From an uncultured Eubacteriales bacterium (GTDB lineage: Bacteria; Bacillota; Clostridia; Christensenellales; Aristaeellaceae): a stretch of 25,256 nucleotides of DNA. Numbering within the stretch: position 1 is the stretch's first letter; every line of letters starts with the position of its first letter. A program made the position numbers and the translations under genes. The notes beneath the pieces were generated by a model that was not told the DNA's origin, did no database searches, and was given only the letters and a program-made list of their open reading frames with translations. The stretch spans positions 1-25,256 of the forward strand of contig URJB01000030.1 in NCBI GenBank assembly GCA_900548145.1. The letters run 5' to 3'. Positions 13,742 to 21,767 of the stretch are shown one piece after another.

Positions 13742-14856
13742 CCCTTTCCCCCCTCGGCGGCTTCCAAATCGAGCTTTTCGTCGGGCACCACCGGCGCGTG
13801 GGTCTGATTCCAGCCCACGTACACCCGGTCGCCGATCTGGAACTGATCCATTTCGGAAGCCTGCGTCACGGCGTTGACCGTCAGCCGGTCGCTGAGGGCG
13901 ATCAGCGTATGCTGCATCCCGCCGGAATAGTATTTCTGCCGGATTACGCCCTGCAATTCCATCTGGTGCTGGGGCTGGAAGCCGTAGCGTACCCGCTGGG
14001 GTCGCAGGCACAGCACCGCCCGGTCGCCCACGGCAAAGGGACGGTCGGCGATTGCGGGCAGCTCCCCATCCTCCACACGCAGGGTCAGCCGGCCTTCCGG
14101 CCGGACGGAGGTCACTTCGCCCCGGAGCAGGTTGCTCTGGCCGATGAACCCGGCGGCGAACAGCGTCTGCGGATGCTCGTAGACCTCCTCCGGTGTGCCG
14201 ATCTGCTCCACCCGGCCCTCCCGAAGGATCACGATCCGGGTGGACATGTTCAGGGCCTCCTCCTGATCGTGAGTGATATAAACGAAGGTAATGCCCATTT
14301 CCTGCTGCATCCGCTTCAGCTCCAGCTGCATCTGCTGGCGCAGCTTCAGATCCAGCGCGCCCAGCGGCTCGTCCAGCAGCAGCACCTTGGGCCGCAGCAC
14401 CGCCGCCCGGGCGATGGCCACCCGCTGCCGCTGGCCGCCGCTGAGCTGGGAGGGCATCCGTTTTTCATAGCCGGTCAGGCGCACCAGCCGCAGGGCTTCC
14501 TCCACCCGTTCCTTCTGCTCCGCCTTTTTGACTCCCTTTACTTTTAACCCGTAGGCGATATTCTGAAACACATTCATGTGGGGAAACAGAGCATAACTCT
14601 GGAACACCGTGTTCAGCGGCCGCTTTTCCGGCGGCAGTTGGGTAATGTCCCGGCCCTCCAGCCAGACCCGGCCCTCGGTCACGCTTTCCAGTCCGGCGAT
14701 CATCCGCAGGGTGGTGGTCTTTCCGCAGCCAGAGGGGCCCAGCAGGGTCAGAAATTCTCCCTGTTCAATATCCAGATTCAGGTGATGCAGGATCATCCCC
14801 TGCCCATAGTCCTTGCACAGGTTTTCCAGTCGCAGCAGCGGCGTTTGTTCACTCAC
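13738..14856 (-). CDS. potA: Spermidine/putrescine ABC transporter ATP-binding protein
   Basis: 372-aa importer ATPase. Walker A is GPSGCGKTT at 40-48, the Q-loop residue Gln86, the signature LSGGQ at 138-142, Walker B VLLLDEP at 158-164 and the switch His196 in ITHDQEE. A C-terminal TOBE-type regulatory domain covers about 240-350. It powers polyamine import through PotB and PotC. The start is GTG at 14854-14856, overlapping the stop of the upstream ArsR gene by 8 bases, so the regulator and transporter are translated in a coupled way. The substrate is assigned from the family and from the potBCD neighbours; related ATPases serve Fe3+ or other ligands. Confidence 0.94.
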   Translation of the reverse strand: MSEQTPLLRLENLCKDYGQGMILHHLNLDIEQGEFLTLLGPSGCGKTTTLRMIAGLESVTEGRVWLEGRDITQLPPEKRPLNTVFQSYALFPHMNVFQNIAYGLKVKGVKKAEQKERVEEALRLVRLTGYEKRMPSQLSGGQRQRVAIARAAVLRPKVLLLDEPLGALDLKLRQQMQLELKRMQQEMGITFVYITHDQEEALNMSTRIVILREGRVEQIGTPEEVYEHPQTLFAAGFIGQSNLLRGEVTSVRPEGRLTLRVEDGELPAIADRPFAVGDRAVLCLRPQRVRYGFQPQHQMELQGVIRQKYYSGGMQHTLIALSDRLTVNAVTQASEMDQFQIGDRVYVGWNQTHAPVVPDEKLDLEAAEGGKG

Positions 14857-15148
14857 GGGCCTTTTCTCCCTTCACGGCCCGGCAGATGGCGTGCAGCAGC
14901 GCCTCTACCCCGGGCCAAATTTCTCGATTGATGGTGTATACCGTGGCGCAGCCTTCCCGCCGGGCGTGCACCAGCCCCACGTCCACCAGCGCCTTCATAT
15001 GGTAGCTGATGGTGGGCTGGGTGCAGTCGAAGGCCCGGTGGATCTCGCAGCCGTTCATTTCCCGTTCGGAAAGCATACTTAATATCTGCAGACGGGTCTC
15101 GTCGCAGAGGGCTTTCATAATGGGAATGGATGCCTGAAAGCAGTTCAT
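14849..15148 (-). CDS. ArsR-type winged-helix regulator of the pot operon
   Basis: 99-aa regulator with the ArsR fold: IMKALCDETRLQILSMLSE at about 10-28, and the recognition helix CTQPTISYHMKALVDVGLV at 42-60. The classical ELCVCDL metal site is not intact. It reads MNGCEIHRAFDC, with Cys34 and Cys42; Cys3, Cys15 and Cys67 are also present. The signal could be a metal, a thiol-reactive compound or another ligand. It is the first gene of the potABCD unit and overlaps potA. A perfect inverted repeat sits just upstream, between the promoter and the ribosome binding site, so autoregulation is very likely. The ATG at 15146-15148 follows AAGGAG. Confidence 0.9.
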   Translation of the reverse strand: MNCFQASIPIMKALCDETRLQILSMLSEREMNGCEIHRAFDCTQPTISYHMKALVDVGLVHARREGCATVYTINREIWPGVEALLHAICRAVKGEKARE

Positions 15149-15162
15149 GGTTTCGACTCCTT

Positions 15163-15198
15163 TACCGTCTATATAGAGAATCCTCTATATAGACGGTA
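15163..15198. promoter_or_regulatory. Perfect inverted-repeat operator upstream of the ArsR-pot operon
   Basis: TACCGTCTATATAGAG (15163-15178) and CTCTATATAGACGGTA (15183-15198) form a perfect 16-bp inverted repeat with the spacer AATC. It lies directly downstream of the promoter hexamers and covers the expected transcription start. A bound dimeric repressor would therefore block initiation. Confidence 0.88.
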
Positions 15199-15226
15199 GT
15201 TTATATCCATAGAGTGCCGTTGTCAA
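15198..15226 (-). promoter_or_regulatory. Promoter of the arsR-pot-nagA unit
   Basis: On the minus strand, a perfect TTGACA (15221-15226), a 17-base spacer and TAAACT (15198-15203). The -10 touches the edge of the operator palindrome. Confidence 0.72.
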
Positions 15227-15475
15227 TACGTAATTTATTTTTTAGGGAAAACGAATGTAAAAAGCCATCCAACAGCCTGTTCCCCTGCGGGTTGCGGGCT
15301 TCGCACCCTTTTTGGCGGCCTGCCCCGCTTCGCGTCGCAGGCTTCGGACTGCGCTGCCGCTGCGCGGCGTGCTCGCCCTCGGTGCTTCGCACCCTTTTTG
15401 GCAAACAGAAACCCCGGACCGAAGCCCGGGGCGTGATGATTCCGTTTTGGTTTCCTTGTTTTGAAAATCAACGGT
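15227..15475. repeat. GC-rich non-coding stretch with a 19-bp direct repeat
   Basis: GCTTCGCACCCTTTTTGGC occurs exactly at 15298-15316 and 15384-15402, 86 bases apart. The part between is low-complexity and rich in GC and CG steps. Open frames here are short, strongly Arg/Pro/Ala-biased and lack ribosome binding sites, so I read it as intergenic repeat material. A short dyad, CCCCGG/CCGGGG, lies at about 15415-15434. Confidence 0.6.
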
Positions 15476-15503
15476 GAAAAAGCTCTTCCGCAAAAGCTTT
15501 TTC
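15476..15503 (-). terminator. Terminator of the zinc-ribbon gene
   Basis: GAAAAAGCT (15476-15484) and AGCTTTTTC (15495-15503) form a 9-bp dyad with a 10-base loop. It starts 17 bases after the stop codon of the minus-strand gene and contains a T-run in its distal arm. Confidence 0.6.
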
Positions 15504-15520
15504 CCTGACCTTCGGCTTAC

Positions 15521-15799
15521 TCAGCCGTGACGGTGAGCGGCGAAGCATTCGCTGCAATAGATGGGCCGGTCGCTCTTGGGCACGAAGGGGACGGTGGTGG
15601 GCTTGCCGCAGGCGGCGCACACCGTTTCGTAGGATTCGCGTGGCGCATTGGCACGGCTGGCCTTCCGGGCGGTGCGGCATTCCTTGCAGCGGGTAGGCTC
15701 GTTCTGGAAACCTTTCTCCGCATAGAATTCCTGTTCACCGGCGGTGAACACGAACTCAGCGCCGCAGTCACGGCACACAAGCGTTTTGTCCTGGTACAT
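15521..15799 (-). CDS. Zinc-ribbon domain protein
   Basis: 92-aa soluble protein with two pairs of zinc knuckles: Cys9/Cys12 with Cys38/Cys41 (CRDC, CKEC), and Cys61/Cys64 with Cys82/Cys85 (CAAC, CSEC). The stretch FVFTAGEQEFYAEKGFQNEPTRC is characteristic of a small zinc-ribbon family common in Clostridia. Its role is not established; binding to nucleic acid or ribosomes is a guess. I chose the ATG at 15797-15799, preceded by GGAGGATCC, over a start 12 codons upstream with no site. It is monocistronic with its own terminator. Confidence 0.9.
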   Translation of the reverse strand: MYQDKTLVCRDCGAEFVFTAGEQEFYAEKGFQNEPTRCKECRTARKASRANAPRESYETVCAACGKPTTVPFVPKSDRPIYCSECFAAHRHG

Positions 15800-16279
15800 T
15801 TTGGGGATCCTCCACTTCCGTTTAAATTGGTGCATCTGGCTGACCTGGTCTTTGACCCCACACTCGCCGGCTGGAGGGTTTGCTCATCGCTTCGGCGCCC
15901 TACGCGCCCTCTCTCGCCGTCTTGCGGCGGCCGGACTTACTTCTAGAACGCGCCATGCTCACCGGGGCTTTGCCCGGCTTACGTGGACCGCTTTGCCCGC
16001 GTCTGGCATCGGCTTTCAACCACAGACCCAGATGCAACGCTTCTATTATATGATTTCATTTACCAAAAAACAAGGTGCTTCTTTGTACAAAGTTCGCATT
16101 TTGCCCTGTTCGGCCAAAAGCCGCCAAACTACGACCGTTTTTGCGGACGTTACAGGGAAAAACAGGACTCTTTACAACAGGGGAGGGCATATGGTAAACT
16201 GCTAGGCGTTGTAAATCGGAGCAAAAATGGAAGGCCGCGTTGGAAGACGGAACGCGGCGCATGCACAGGAGGATTGCGC
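15800..16279. other. Gene-free region between the zinc-ribbon and Na/Pi symporter genes
   Basis: The left half (to about 16015) is GC-rich, with small dyads such as CCGGGG/CCCGG near 15972, and resembles the stretch at 15227-15475. The right half becomes AT-richer. It holds a weak possible promoter for the symporter, TTTACA (16171-16176) with TAAACT (16195-16200) at 18 bases and a TG extension. I see no convincing gene here. Confidence 0.5.
16234..16258 (+). promoter_or_regulatory. 5' UTR hairpin before the Na/Pi symporter
   Basis: GCCGCGTT (16234-16241) pairs perfectly with AACGCGGC (16251-16258) around a 9-base loop. It ends eight bases before the AGGAGG site at 16267-16272. It may modulate translation or message stability; there is no U-run, so it is not a terminator. 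Confidence 0.45.
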
Positions 16280-17917
16280 ATGAACGCAACGATGGTATTG
16301 TCCCTCATGGGAGGATTGGGCCTGTTTCTCTTCGGCATCAAAACCATGGGCGATGGTCTGGAGACCGCGGCAGGCAACCGCATGAAGCACCTTTTGGAAA
16401 TTCTGACCCGCAACAAGCTGACCGCTGTCCTGATCGGCGCTTTCATCACCGCCGTCATTCAGTCCAGCAGCGCAACCACCGTCATGGTGGTCGGCTTTGT
16501 GAACGCGGGTCTTTTGCAATTAAGTCAGGCCATCGGCGTCATCATGGGTGCGAACATCGGCACCACCATTACCTCGCTGATGCTGTCGGTGGAGATCGAC
16601 TTCGCTATTATCTTCACCGCCGTGGGCGCGGTGCTGCAGCTGGCGGGCAATCGCCCCGCCGTCAAGCTGGGCGGGCAGATCGCCATGGGTCTGGGAATGC
16701 TGTTCCTCGGCATGGACATGATGTCCTCCGCCATGGAGCCTCTGCGGGACTGGAAGGGCTTTCAGGATATGATGGTCTACGCCGCCAACCCGGTGGTGGG
16801 CGTACTGGTGGGTGCGCTGGTGACGGCCCTTCTGCAAAGCAGCGCGGCCAGCATCGGTATTCTGCAATCGCTGGCTGCGGCGGGCGCCGTCGGTCTGAAT
16901 ACCTCGCTGTTCATCCTGTTCGGCCAGAATATCGGCACCTGCGTCACCTGCCTGCTGGCCGCCGTTGGCACCAACCGCACCGCCAAGCGGGCCGCCGTGG
17001 TGCATCTTTTGTTCAACGTCATCGGCACGGTGATCTTCCTGATCCTCGCGGCGTTCCTGCCGCTGGCGGACTGGATCGCCCTGTTTGCCGGGGACAATAT
17101 CCGTCTGCAGATTGCCATCGCCCATGTGGGCTTCAATCTGGTCACGACGCTGCTGCTGCTGCCCCTGAGCGGCGTGCTGGAAAAGCTGGCGTACCTTCTG
17201 GTACGCGGCGAGGACAAGCCTCTGGAGCCCATGCGGCTGAAATATTTCGACAGCCGCCTGCTGTCCACCCCGCCCGTGGCGGTCGAGCAGCTTTTCAAGG
17301 AAGTCATGCGCATGGCGGACATCGTCATGACCAACTACCGCTTCGCCATGGACTATTTCTTCTCCCCCAAGGCCATGGAACCGGCGGAGTTTGACAACCG
17401 GGAGGAAGTGATCGACTTCCTGAACGAAGAGATCACCCGGGAGCTGATCGAGGTCAAGGGCCTGCAGCTCAGCACCGGCGATGTGCATCTGACCGGCTCC
17501 CTGTTCCACGTGGTCAACGACCTGGAGCGCATCGGCGACCACGCCACCAACATCATGGAGATCGGCGCGGCCCGACGCAAGGAAAAGAGCCGCTTCTCCG
17601 CCAAGGCCGAGCATGAGATCGAGAACCTGTCCGGCATTGTGACGGAAATGCTGGAAAAGAGCGTCCGCATCGTGGACAAGCAGCTGGATGACCCGGACGA
17701 CCTGAACGAAGTCTTCGACCGGGAAAGCCACGTGGACGAGCTGTGCGAGACGCTGGCCGCTCACCACGTGGATCGGGTGAAAAACAAAAAATGTACGCCG
17801 AAAAACGGAATGCTCTATCTGGATATGCTCAACAATCTGGAACGCATCGCCGACCACGCCAACAATCTGGCGGAGTCCGTCGATCACAAGGGCGACCCCG
17901 ACCGGCTGCTGTGGTAA
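16280..17917 (+). CDS. Na+/phosphate symporter with PhoU-like C-terminal domain
   Basis: 545-aa protein of the NptA/PNaS type. Two inverted Na/Pi repeats are visible. Repeat 1 has QSSSATT at 61-67 and GANIGTT at 90-96; repeat 2 has QSSAAS at 186-191 and GQNIGT at 215-220. About eight or nine membrane helices span residues 5-320. The remainder, from about 350, is a helical PhoU-like cytoplasmic domain (VNDLERIGDHATNIMEIG, and again LNNLERIADHANNLAESV). The expected job is Na+-driven phosphate uptake, gated or sensed by the PhoU part. The ATG at 16280 follows AGGAGG by seven bases. Open reading extends upstream but without a site. It is monocistronic, with a strong terminator. Confidence 0.94.
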   Translation: MNATMVLSLMGGLGLFLFGIKTMGDGLETAAGNRMKHLLEILTRNKLTAVLIGAFITAVIQSSSATTVMVVGFVNAGLLQLSQAIGVIMGANIGTTITSLMLSVEIDFAIIFTAVGAVLQLAGNRPAVKLGGQIAMGLGMLFLGMDMMSSAMEPLRDWKGFQDMMVYAANPVVGVLVGALVTALLQSSAASIGILQSLAAAGAVGLNTSLFILFGQNIGTCVTCLLAAVGTNRTAKRAAVVHLLFNVIGTVIFLILAAFLPLADWIALFAGDNIRLQIAIAHVGFNLVTTLLLLPLSGVLEKLAYLLVRGEDKPLEPMRLKYFDSRLLSTPPVAVEQLFKEVMRMADIVMTNYRFAMDYFFSPKAMEPAEFDNREEVIDFLNEEITRELIEVKGLQLSTGDVHLTGSLFHVVNDLERIGDHATNIMEIGAARRKEKSRFSAKAEHEIENLSGIVTEMLEKSVRIVDKQLDDPDDLNEVFDRESHVDELCETLAAHHVDRVKNKKCTPKNGMLYLDMLNNLERIADHANNLAESVDHKGDPDRLLW

Positions 17918-17923
17918 AAAGCA

Positions 17924-17970
17924 ACACCGGCGCGAAAGATATTCTCTCCCGCGCCGGTGTTTTTATTTTT
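17924..17970. terminator. Bidirectional terminator between the Na/Pi symporter and NUDIX genes
   Basis: ACACCGGCGCG pairs with CGCGCCGGTGT (17950-17960) around a 15-base loop, followed by TTTTATTTTT. The convergent NUDIX stop codon at 17963-17965 lies in the T-rich tail. Confidence 0.9.
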
Positions 17971-18442
17971 CCAATGAAATTTCCCGCCCGTCCACGGCGG
18001 CGGCTGTCAGCGCGTCGTGGATGTAGGTCAATTTCAACGAGAATACGTCCTGCCGCTCCTCCAGCAGCCGGAAGAAAAGCTTGTCCCCCTCCCACAGGGG
18101 AAGGCTGCCGGTCTTCTCTTTTTCGATCCATTGGAGGTCGCCCTCCGTGCAGGGGATGGGCTGGCCTTCAAAGCCGTCGGCGGTATACAAAAAGGTATAT
18201 TCGTCCAGATCGTCAATGACGAAGGTGATCACGCCCCGCAGCCGAAAGCGGGTCAGCGTATAGCCTGTTTCCTCCCGAACTTCCCGCAGGATGCATTTCT
18301 CCGGGGATTCGCCCTGTTCCAGATGGCCGCCCACGCCGATGTACTTGTCGTGGTTCATGTCGTTTTTCTTTTTGGTGCGGTGCAGCATCAGGTAGCGCCC
18401 GTCCTTTTCCAGATAGCACAGCGTGGTCAGGATCTTGTTCAT
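17963..18442 (-). CDS. NUDIX hydrolase (MutT-like)
   Basis: 159-aa NUDIX protein. The full Nudix box GX5EX7REUXEEXGU occupies residues 39-61 (Gly39, Glu45, Arg53-Glu54, Glu57-Glu58, Gly60), preceded by KYIGVGG. Such enzymes hydrolyse nucleoside diphosphates linked to another moiety. The N-terminal TTLCYLEKDGRYLMLHRTKKKND resembles 8-oxo-dGTP diphosphatases, so nucleotide sanitation is the best guess. The ATG at 18440-18442 has AAAGGAAG ten bases upstream. It is divergent from the M42 cluster. Confidence 0.92.
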   Translation of the reverse strand: MNKILTTLCYLEKDGRYLMLHRTKKKNDMNHDKYIGVGGHLEQGESPEKCILREVREETGYTLTRFRLRGVITFVIDDLDEYTFLYTADGFEGQPIPCTEGDLQWIEKEKTGSLPLWEGDKLFFRLLEERQDVFSLKLTYIHDALTAAAVDGREISLEK

Positions 18443-18482
18443 GGCTTCGGTCTTCCTTTCGCTTCTTTCGTTCCACGGAGGT

Positions 18483-18488
18483 ATTATA
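18483..18488 (-). promoter_or_regulatory. Extended -10 promoter of the NUDIX gene
   Basis: On the minus strand a perfect TATAAT with the TGC extension is present. The -35 region (TGCAAC at 17 bases) is weak. It lies about 40 bases upstream of the start. Confidence 0.55.
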
Positions 18489-18506
18489 GCACAGTTGCCG
18501 CTCTGG

Positions 18507-18535
18507 TTGCATCCGGGAGAAGAAACCAGTATAAT
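18507..18535 (+). promoter_or_regulatory. Promoter of the M42 peptidase cluster
   Basis: TTGCAT (18507-18512), 17-base spacer, perfect TATAAT (18530-18535). It is about 55 bases upstream of the first M42 gene and back to back with the NUDIX promoter. Confidence 0.75.
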
Positions 18536-18589
18536 GGAACGGCCAATAGGGCTGTTTTCCTCAACAACAAAAGAAAGGCTGAACGATCT

Positions 18590-19666
18590 ATGGACATCTT
18601 TGCATATCTGGAAGGCATGGCGGCTCAGCACGGGCCCAGCGGCCACGAGGCTTCCGTGGCCCAGTGGCTGAGCGAGCGCTTCCGCCCCCTGTGCGACAGC
18701 GTGACCATCGACGCGCTGTACAACGTTATCGCCGTCAAAAAGGCCACTCTGCCCACGCCCGACGGCTCCCCCGCTCCCCGGGTGATGCTCTGCGCCCATC
18801 AGGACGAGATTGCCCTGATGGTGTCCGACATTCTGCCGGACGGCACCCTGCGCATGGGCTCTGTCGGCGGCGTGGATCCCCGCATCCTGCCCGCCTCCAC
18901 GGTGACGGTTCACGCCACCGGCGAGGGGGAAACGCGAAAGCTGAACGGCGTGGTGGGCGCGCTGCCGCCCCACCTGATGAGCGCCGAGGATCGAACGAAG
19001 GCCTATACCCGGGAGGAACTGTTCGTCGACCTGTGCATGGCCCCGGAAAAAGTGAAAAAGCTGGTGAACATCGGCGACCTCATTACCCTGCAGGGCCCCG
19101 CCGTCAAGCTGCTGAACCACCGCGCCGCCGCCAAGACCGTGGACGACCGCTCCTGCGTTGGATGCCTTCTGCTGGCCGCGGAACGGCTCCAGAAAATGCA
19201 GCATATGTGTGATATTTACTTTGTGGCCTCCAGTCAGGAGGAAGTCGGCGGCCGGGGCGCGGCGGTAGCTTCCTATACCGTAGACCCCGATCTGGCCGTG
19301 GTGCTGGACGTGACCTTCGCTCCCACGCCCCAGTGTCCGCCGGATACCACCTGCCCGCTGGACGCGCCTGCCACCGCTTACGGCCCCTATGTGCAGCACC
19401 GGCTGCTGGAACGGCTGAAGCGGACGGCCAAGGAAAACGGCGTCACCCTCAACTGTGAGCATACGGAGCGCAGTACCGGCACCGACGCGGACGACGTACA
19501 GATTGCCCGGGCGGGCGTTCCCTGCGTGCTGCTCAGTCTGCCGGTGAAGTACATGCACACCAGCGTGGAGCTGTTGGACATGAACACCCTGTCCGAATGC
19601 GGCCGTCTGCTGGCGCTGTTTGTGGCGGGCATTGACGAGAAATGGGAGGATGGCTTATGGAACTGA
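18590..19666 (+). CDS. M42 family aminopeptidase, paralogue 1
   Basis: 358-aa cytoplasmic metallo-aminopeptidase of the glutamyl-aminopeptidase/endoglucanase M42 family, which forms tetrahedral 12-mers trimming peptides. Candidate metal and catalytic residues are His70 and Asp72 (CAHQDEIALM), Asp185 (TVDDRS), Glu217-Glu218 (SSQEEVGGRG), Asp240 (LDVTFAP) and a distal His in KYMHTS. It is the most divergent of the three. The usual AHMDE reads AHQDE, and the segment after DVT lacks the usual Asp-rich loop, having instead Cys- and Pro-rich residues. Start ATG at 18590. The next M42 gene overlaps its end by 10 bases. Confidence 0.92.
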   Translation: MDIFAYLEGMAAQHGPSGHEASVAQWLSERFRPLCDSVTIDALYNVIAVKKATLPTPDGSPAPRVMLCAHQDEIALMVSDILPDGTLRMGSVGGVDPRILPASTVTVHATGEGETRKLNGVVGALPPHLMSAEDRTKAYTREELFVDLCMAPEKVKKLVNIGDLITLQGPAVKLLNHRAAAKTVDDRSCVGCLLLAAERLQKMQHMCDIYFVASSQEEVGGRGAAVASYTVDPDLAVVLDVTFAPTPQCPPDTTCPLDAPATAYGPYVQHRLLERLKRTAKENGVTLNCEHTERSTGTDADDVQIARAGVPCVLLSLPVKYMHTSVELLDMNTLSECGRLLALFVAGIDEKWEDGLWN

Positions 19667-20700
19667 GCAGGCTTTGTGAAATGCAGGGCATCAGCGGCCG
19701 GGAAGAACTGGTGCGCATGGCCATTTTCCGGGAATGTGCGGAAGTACTGGGCGAGGAAAATGTGAAGATCGACCGAACGGGTAACGTGATCGCCCACAAG
19801 GCCTGCAGAAAAGCGGACGCGCCGCGGGTGATGGTGGCCGCCCACATGGACGAGGTGGGTCTGATGGTCATCAACGCTGCGGACGACGGGCTTCTGCAGG
19901 TGCGGAATATCGGCGGAGTCGACCCGCGGGTGCTGGTGAGCAAGCGGGTCAAGGTGGGCTACGACGTGCCCGCCCGGGACGGAAAGCCCGCGCAGGAGGC
20001 TCTGAACGGCGTGATCGGCGCGATGGCGATCCACCTGCAGAGCGCCGCCGACCGCAAAAACGTGCTGCCCATTGAAAACCTTTATGTGGATATCGGCGCG
20101 AAAGACAAAGACGAAGCGCTGGCCAAGGCCCCGGAGGGAACGCCCATCACCTTTGCCACCCCCTCCACCCCCATCGGCGACGGGTGCCTGCTGTGCAAGG
20201 CGGGCGACGACCGGGTGGGCTGCTACAACCTGCTGCGGCTTCTGCACGCCGATGTGACCTGCGATACGTGGTTCGCCTTCACCTGTCAGGAAGAAGTAGG
20301 CAGCCGTGGCGCTTACGGCGCGGCCTTCCGCATTCAGCCCGACGTGGCTCTGATTCTGGAGGGCACCACCGCCAACGACGCGGGCGAGCAGGACGAGACC
20401 CGGAAGGTCTGCCGGCTGGGCAAGGGCGTGGCCGTCAGCTTTATGGACAAAGCCTCCATAGCGCAGCCGGAACTGTTTGCGGAGTTGCTGCGTCTGGCCG
20501 AGGGCAGCGGCATTGCTCATCAGGTGAAAATGGCCGTGGCGGGCGGCAACGACAGCGGCCCCATTCAGCGGACGGGCTGCGGCGCCAAGGTCTGCGTGCT
20601 CAGCGTTCCCTGCCGCTACATCCACTCGCCGTCCACCGTGCTTTGTCTGGAGGACGTGGAAGCCCAATACCTGCTGGCGAAAGCCTATCTGACCCGCTGA
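19657..20700 (+). CDS. M42 family aminopeptidase, paralogue 2
   Basis: 347-aa M42 peptidase with canonical motifs: His63 and Asp65 (AAHMDEVGLM), GDDRVGC, CQEEVGSRGA, ILEGTTANDAG and RYIHSPS. All expected metal ligands can be seen. I chose the ATG at 19657 because GGGAGGATGG precedes it at good distance; an in-frame ATG five codons earlier overlaps the site itself. Overlap with paralogue 1 suggests coupled translation. Confidence 0.94.
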   Translation: MELSRLCEMQGISGREELVRMAIFRECAEVLGEENVKIDRTGNVIAHKACRKADAPRVMVAAHMDEVGLMVINAADDGLLQVRNIGGVDPRVLVSKRVKVGYDVPARDGKPAQEALNGVIGAMAIHLQSAADRKNVLPIENLYVDIGAKDKDEALAKAPEGTPITFATPSTPIGDGCLLCKAGDDRVGCYNLLRLLHADVTCDTWFAFTCQEEVGSRGAYGAAFRIQPDVALILEGTTANDAGEQDETRKVCRLGKGVAVSFMDKASIAQPELFAELLRLAEGSGIAHQVKMAVAGGNDSGPIQRTGCGAKVCVLSVPCRYIHSPSTVLCLEDVEAQYLLAKAYLTR

Positions 20701-20736
20701 CTTATACTGAAACAAATCGATCGGGGGAATCAAGCC

Positions 20737-21726
20737 ATGTATGAACTTCTGAAAACTCTGACCTCCGCCTACGGCGCTTCCGGCCGGGAAACGCCCGTCG
20801 CCGACGTCATCGAAGAACTGGTTCGCAGCCATGTGGACAGCGTCCGCCGGGACAACATGGGCAATCTGATCTGCGTCAAAAACGGCACCGACCCCAACGG
20901 GAAACGCATCATGCTCTCCGCTCATATGGATCACATCGGCTTTATCGTGGCCGCTGTGGAAAAAGAAGGCTTCCTGCGGGTGGCTCCCGTAGGCGGCATC
21001 AATCCCGCCGTCAGCCAGACCCGGCACGTCAGCTTTGAAAACGGCGTACAGGGCGTGCTGGTGCGTCAGCCCCTGAAGGAGGGCGAGACGGTCGCCATGA
21101 AGCATTTCTACATCGACATCGGCGCGAAGGACGCAGAGGAAGCCCTGTCCATGGTGCAGGTGGGCGACGTGGCCGTTTACGCCAACGACTGTTTCCGGCT
21201 GGGGCAGCATCGGGTCTCCGCCCCCGCCATGGACGACCGGGTGGCCTGCGCGCTGCTGGTCAGCCTGCTCAGCGATCTGCCTTCTGTGAAGGACACGGTC
21301 ATCGCCGTGTTCTCCACCCAGGAGGAAGTAGGCCTCCGCGGCGCAAAGACAGCCGCCTACGGCGTGGAGCCGGACGTGGGCATTGCGCTGGACGTGACCG
21401 CCAACGGCGACACGCCCGAGGACAAGCTGCCCGCCGTGAAGCTGGGCGAGGGCATCTGCGTCAAGATCATGGATCGGGGCAGCATTTCCAACCCGGAGCT
21501 GGTTCGGGAGCTGCTGGTTGCCGGCGAAAAAGCGGGCGTGCCCACTCAGCGGGAAGTGCTCCCCTTCGGCGGCACTGACGCGGGAGCCATGCAGCTGACC
21601 CGCGGCGGCGTTCGTGTCTGCACCCTGTCCATCCCCTGCCGCAACGTCCACAGCGCCTGCGAGGTCATCGATCTGCGGGACGTGGATTGCGGCAAAAAGC
21701 TGCTGCTGGCCTATCTGGAACGGTAA
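20737..21726 (+). CDS. M42 family aminopeptidase, paralogue 3
   Basis: 329-aa M42 peptidase: His63 and Asp65 (SAHMDHIGFI), MDDRVACALL, STQEEVGLRGA, ALDVTANGDTP and RNVHSACEV. The His at the third position after Asp65 replaces the usual Glu, a plausible substrate-pocket change. It starts 36 bases after paralogue 2 with a GGGGGAA site, so all three genes form one unit ending at the terminator 21768-21801. Confidence 0.94.
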   Translation: MYELLKTLTSAYGASGRETPVADVIEELVRSHVDSVRRDNMGNLICVKNGTDPNGKRIMLSAHMDHIGFIVAAVEKEGFLRVAPVGGINPAVSQTRHVSFENGVQGVLVRQPLKEGETVAMKHFYIDIGAKDAEEALSMVQVGDVAVYANDCFRLGQHRVSAPAMDDRVACALLVSLLSDLPSVKDTVIAVFSTQEEVGLRGAKTAAYGVEPDVGIALDVTANGDTPEDKLPAVKLGEGICVKIMDRGSISNPELVRELLVAGEKAGVPTQREVLPFGGTDAGAMQLTRGGVRVCTLSIPCRNVHSACEVIDLRDVDCGKKLLLAYLER

Positions 21727-21767
21727 GCGCCGCCCGGTGTCTACGCTCTCAACGCTTCTTGATTGCA

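Noticed and set aside
15201..15493. Short Arg/Ala/Pro-rich open frames on the minus strand
   Set aside because: Overlapping frames in low-complexity repeats, no ribosome binding sites, no plausible fold.
15822..15887. 21-codon peptide frame upstream of the zinc-ribbon gene
   Set aside because: It ends just before that gene's ribosome binding site, like a leader peptide, but it has no site of its own and no meaningful codon pattern for attenuation.
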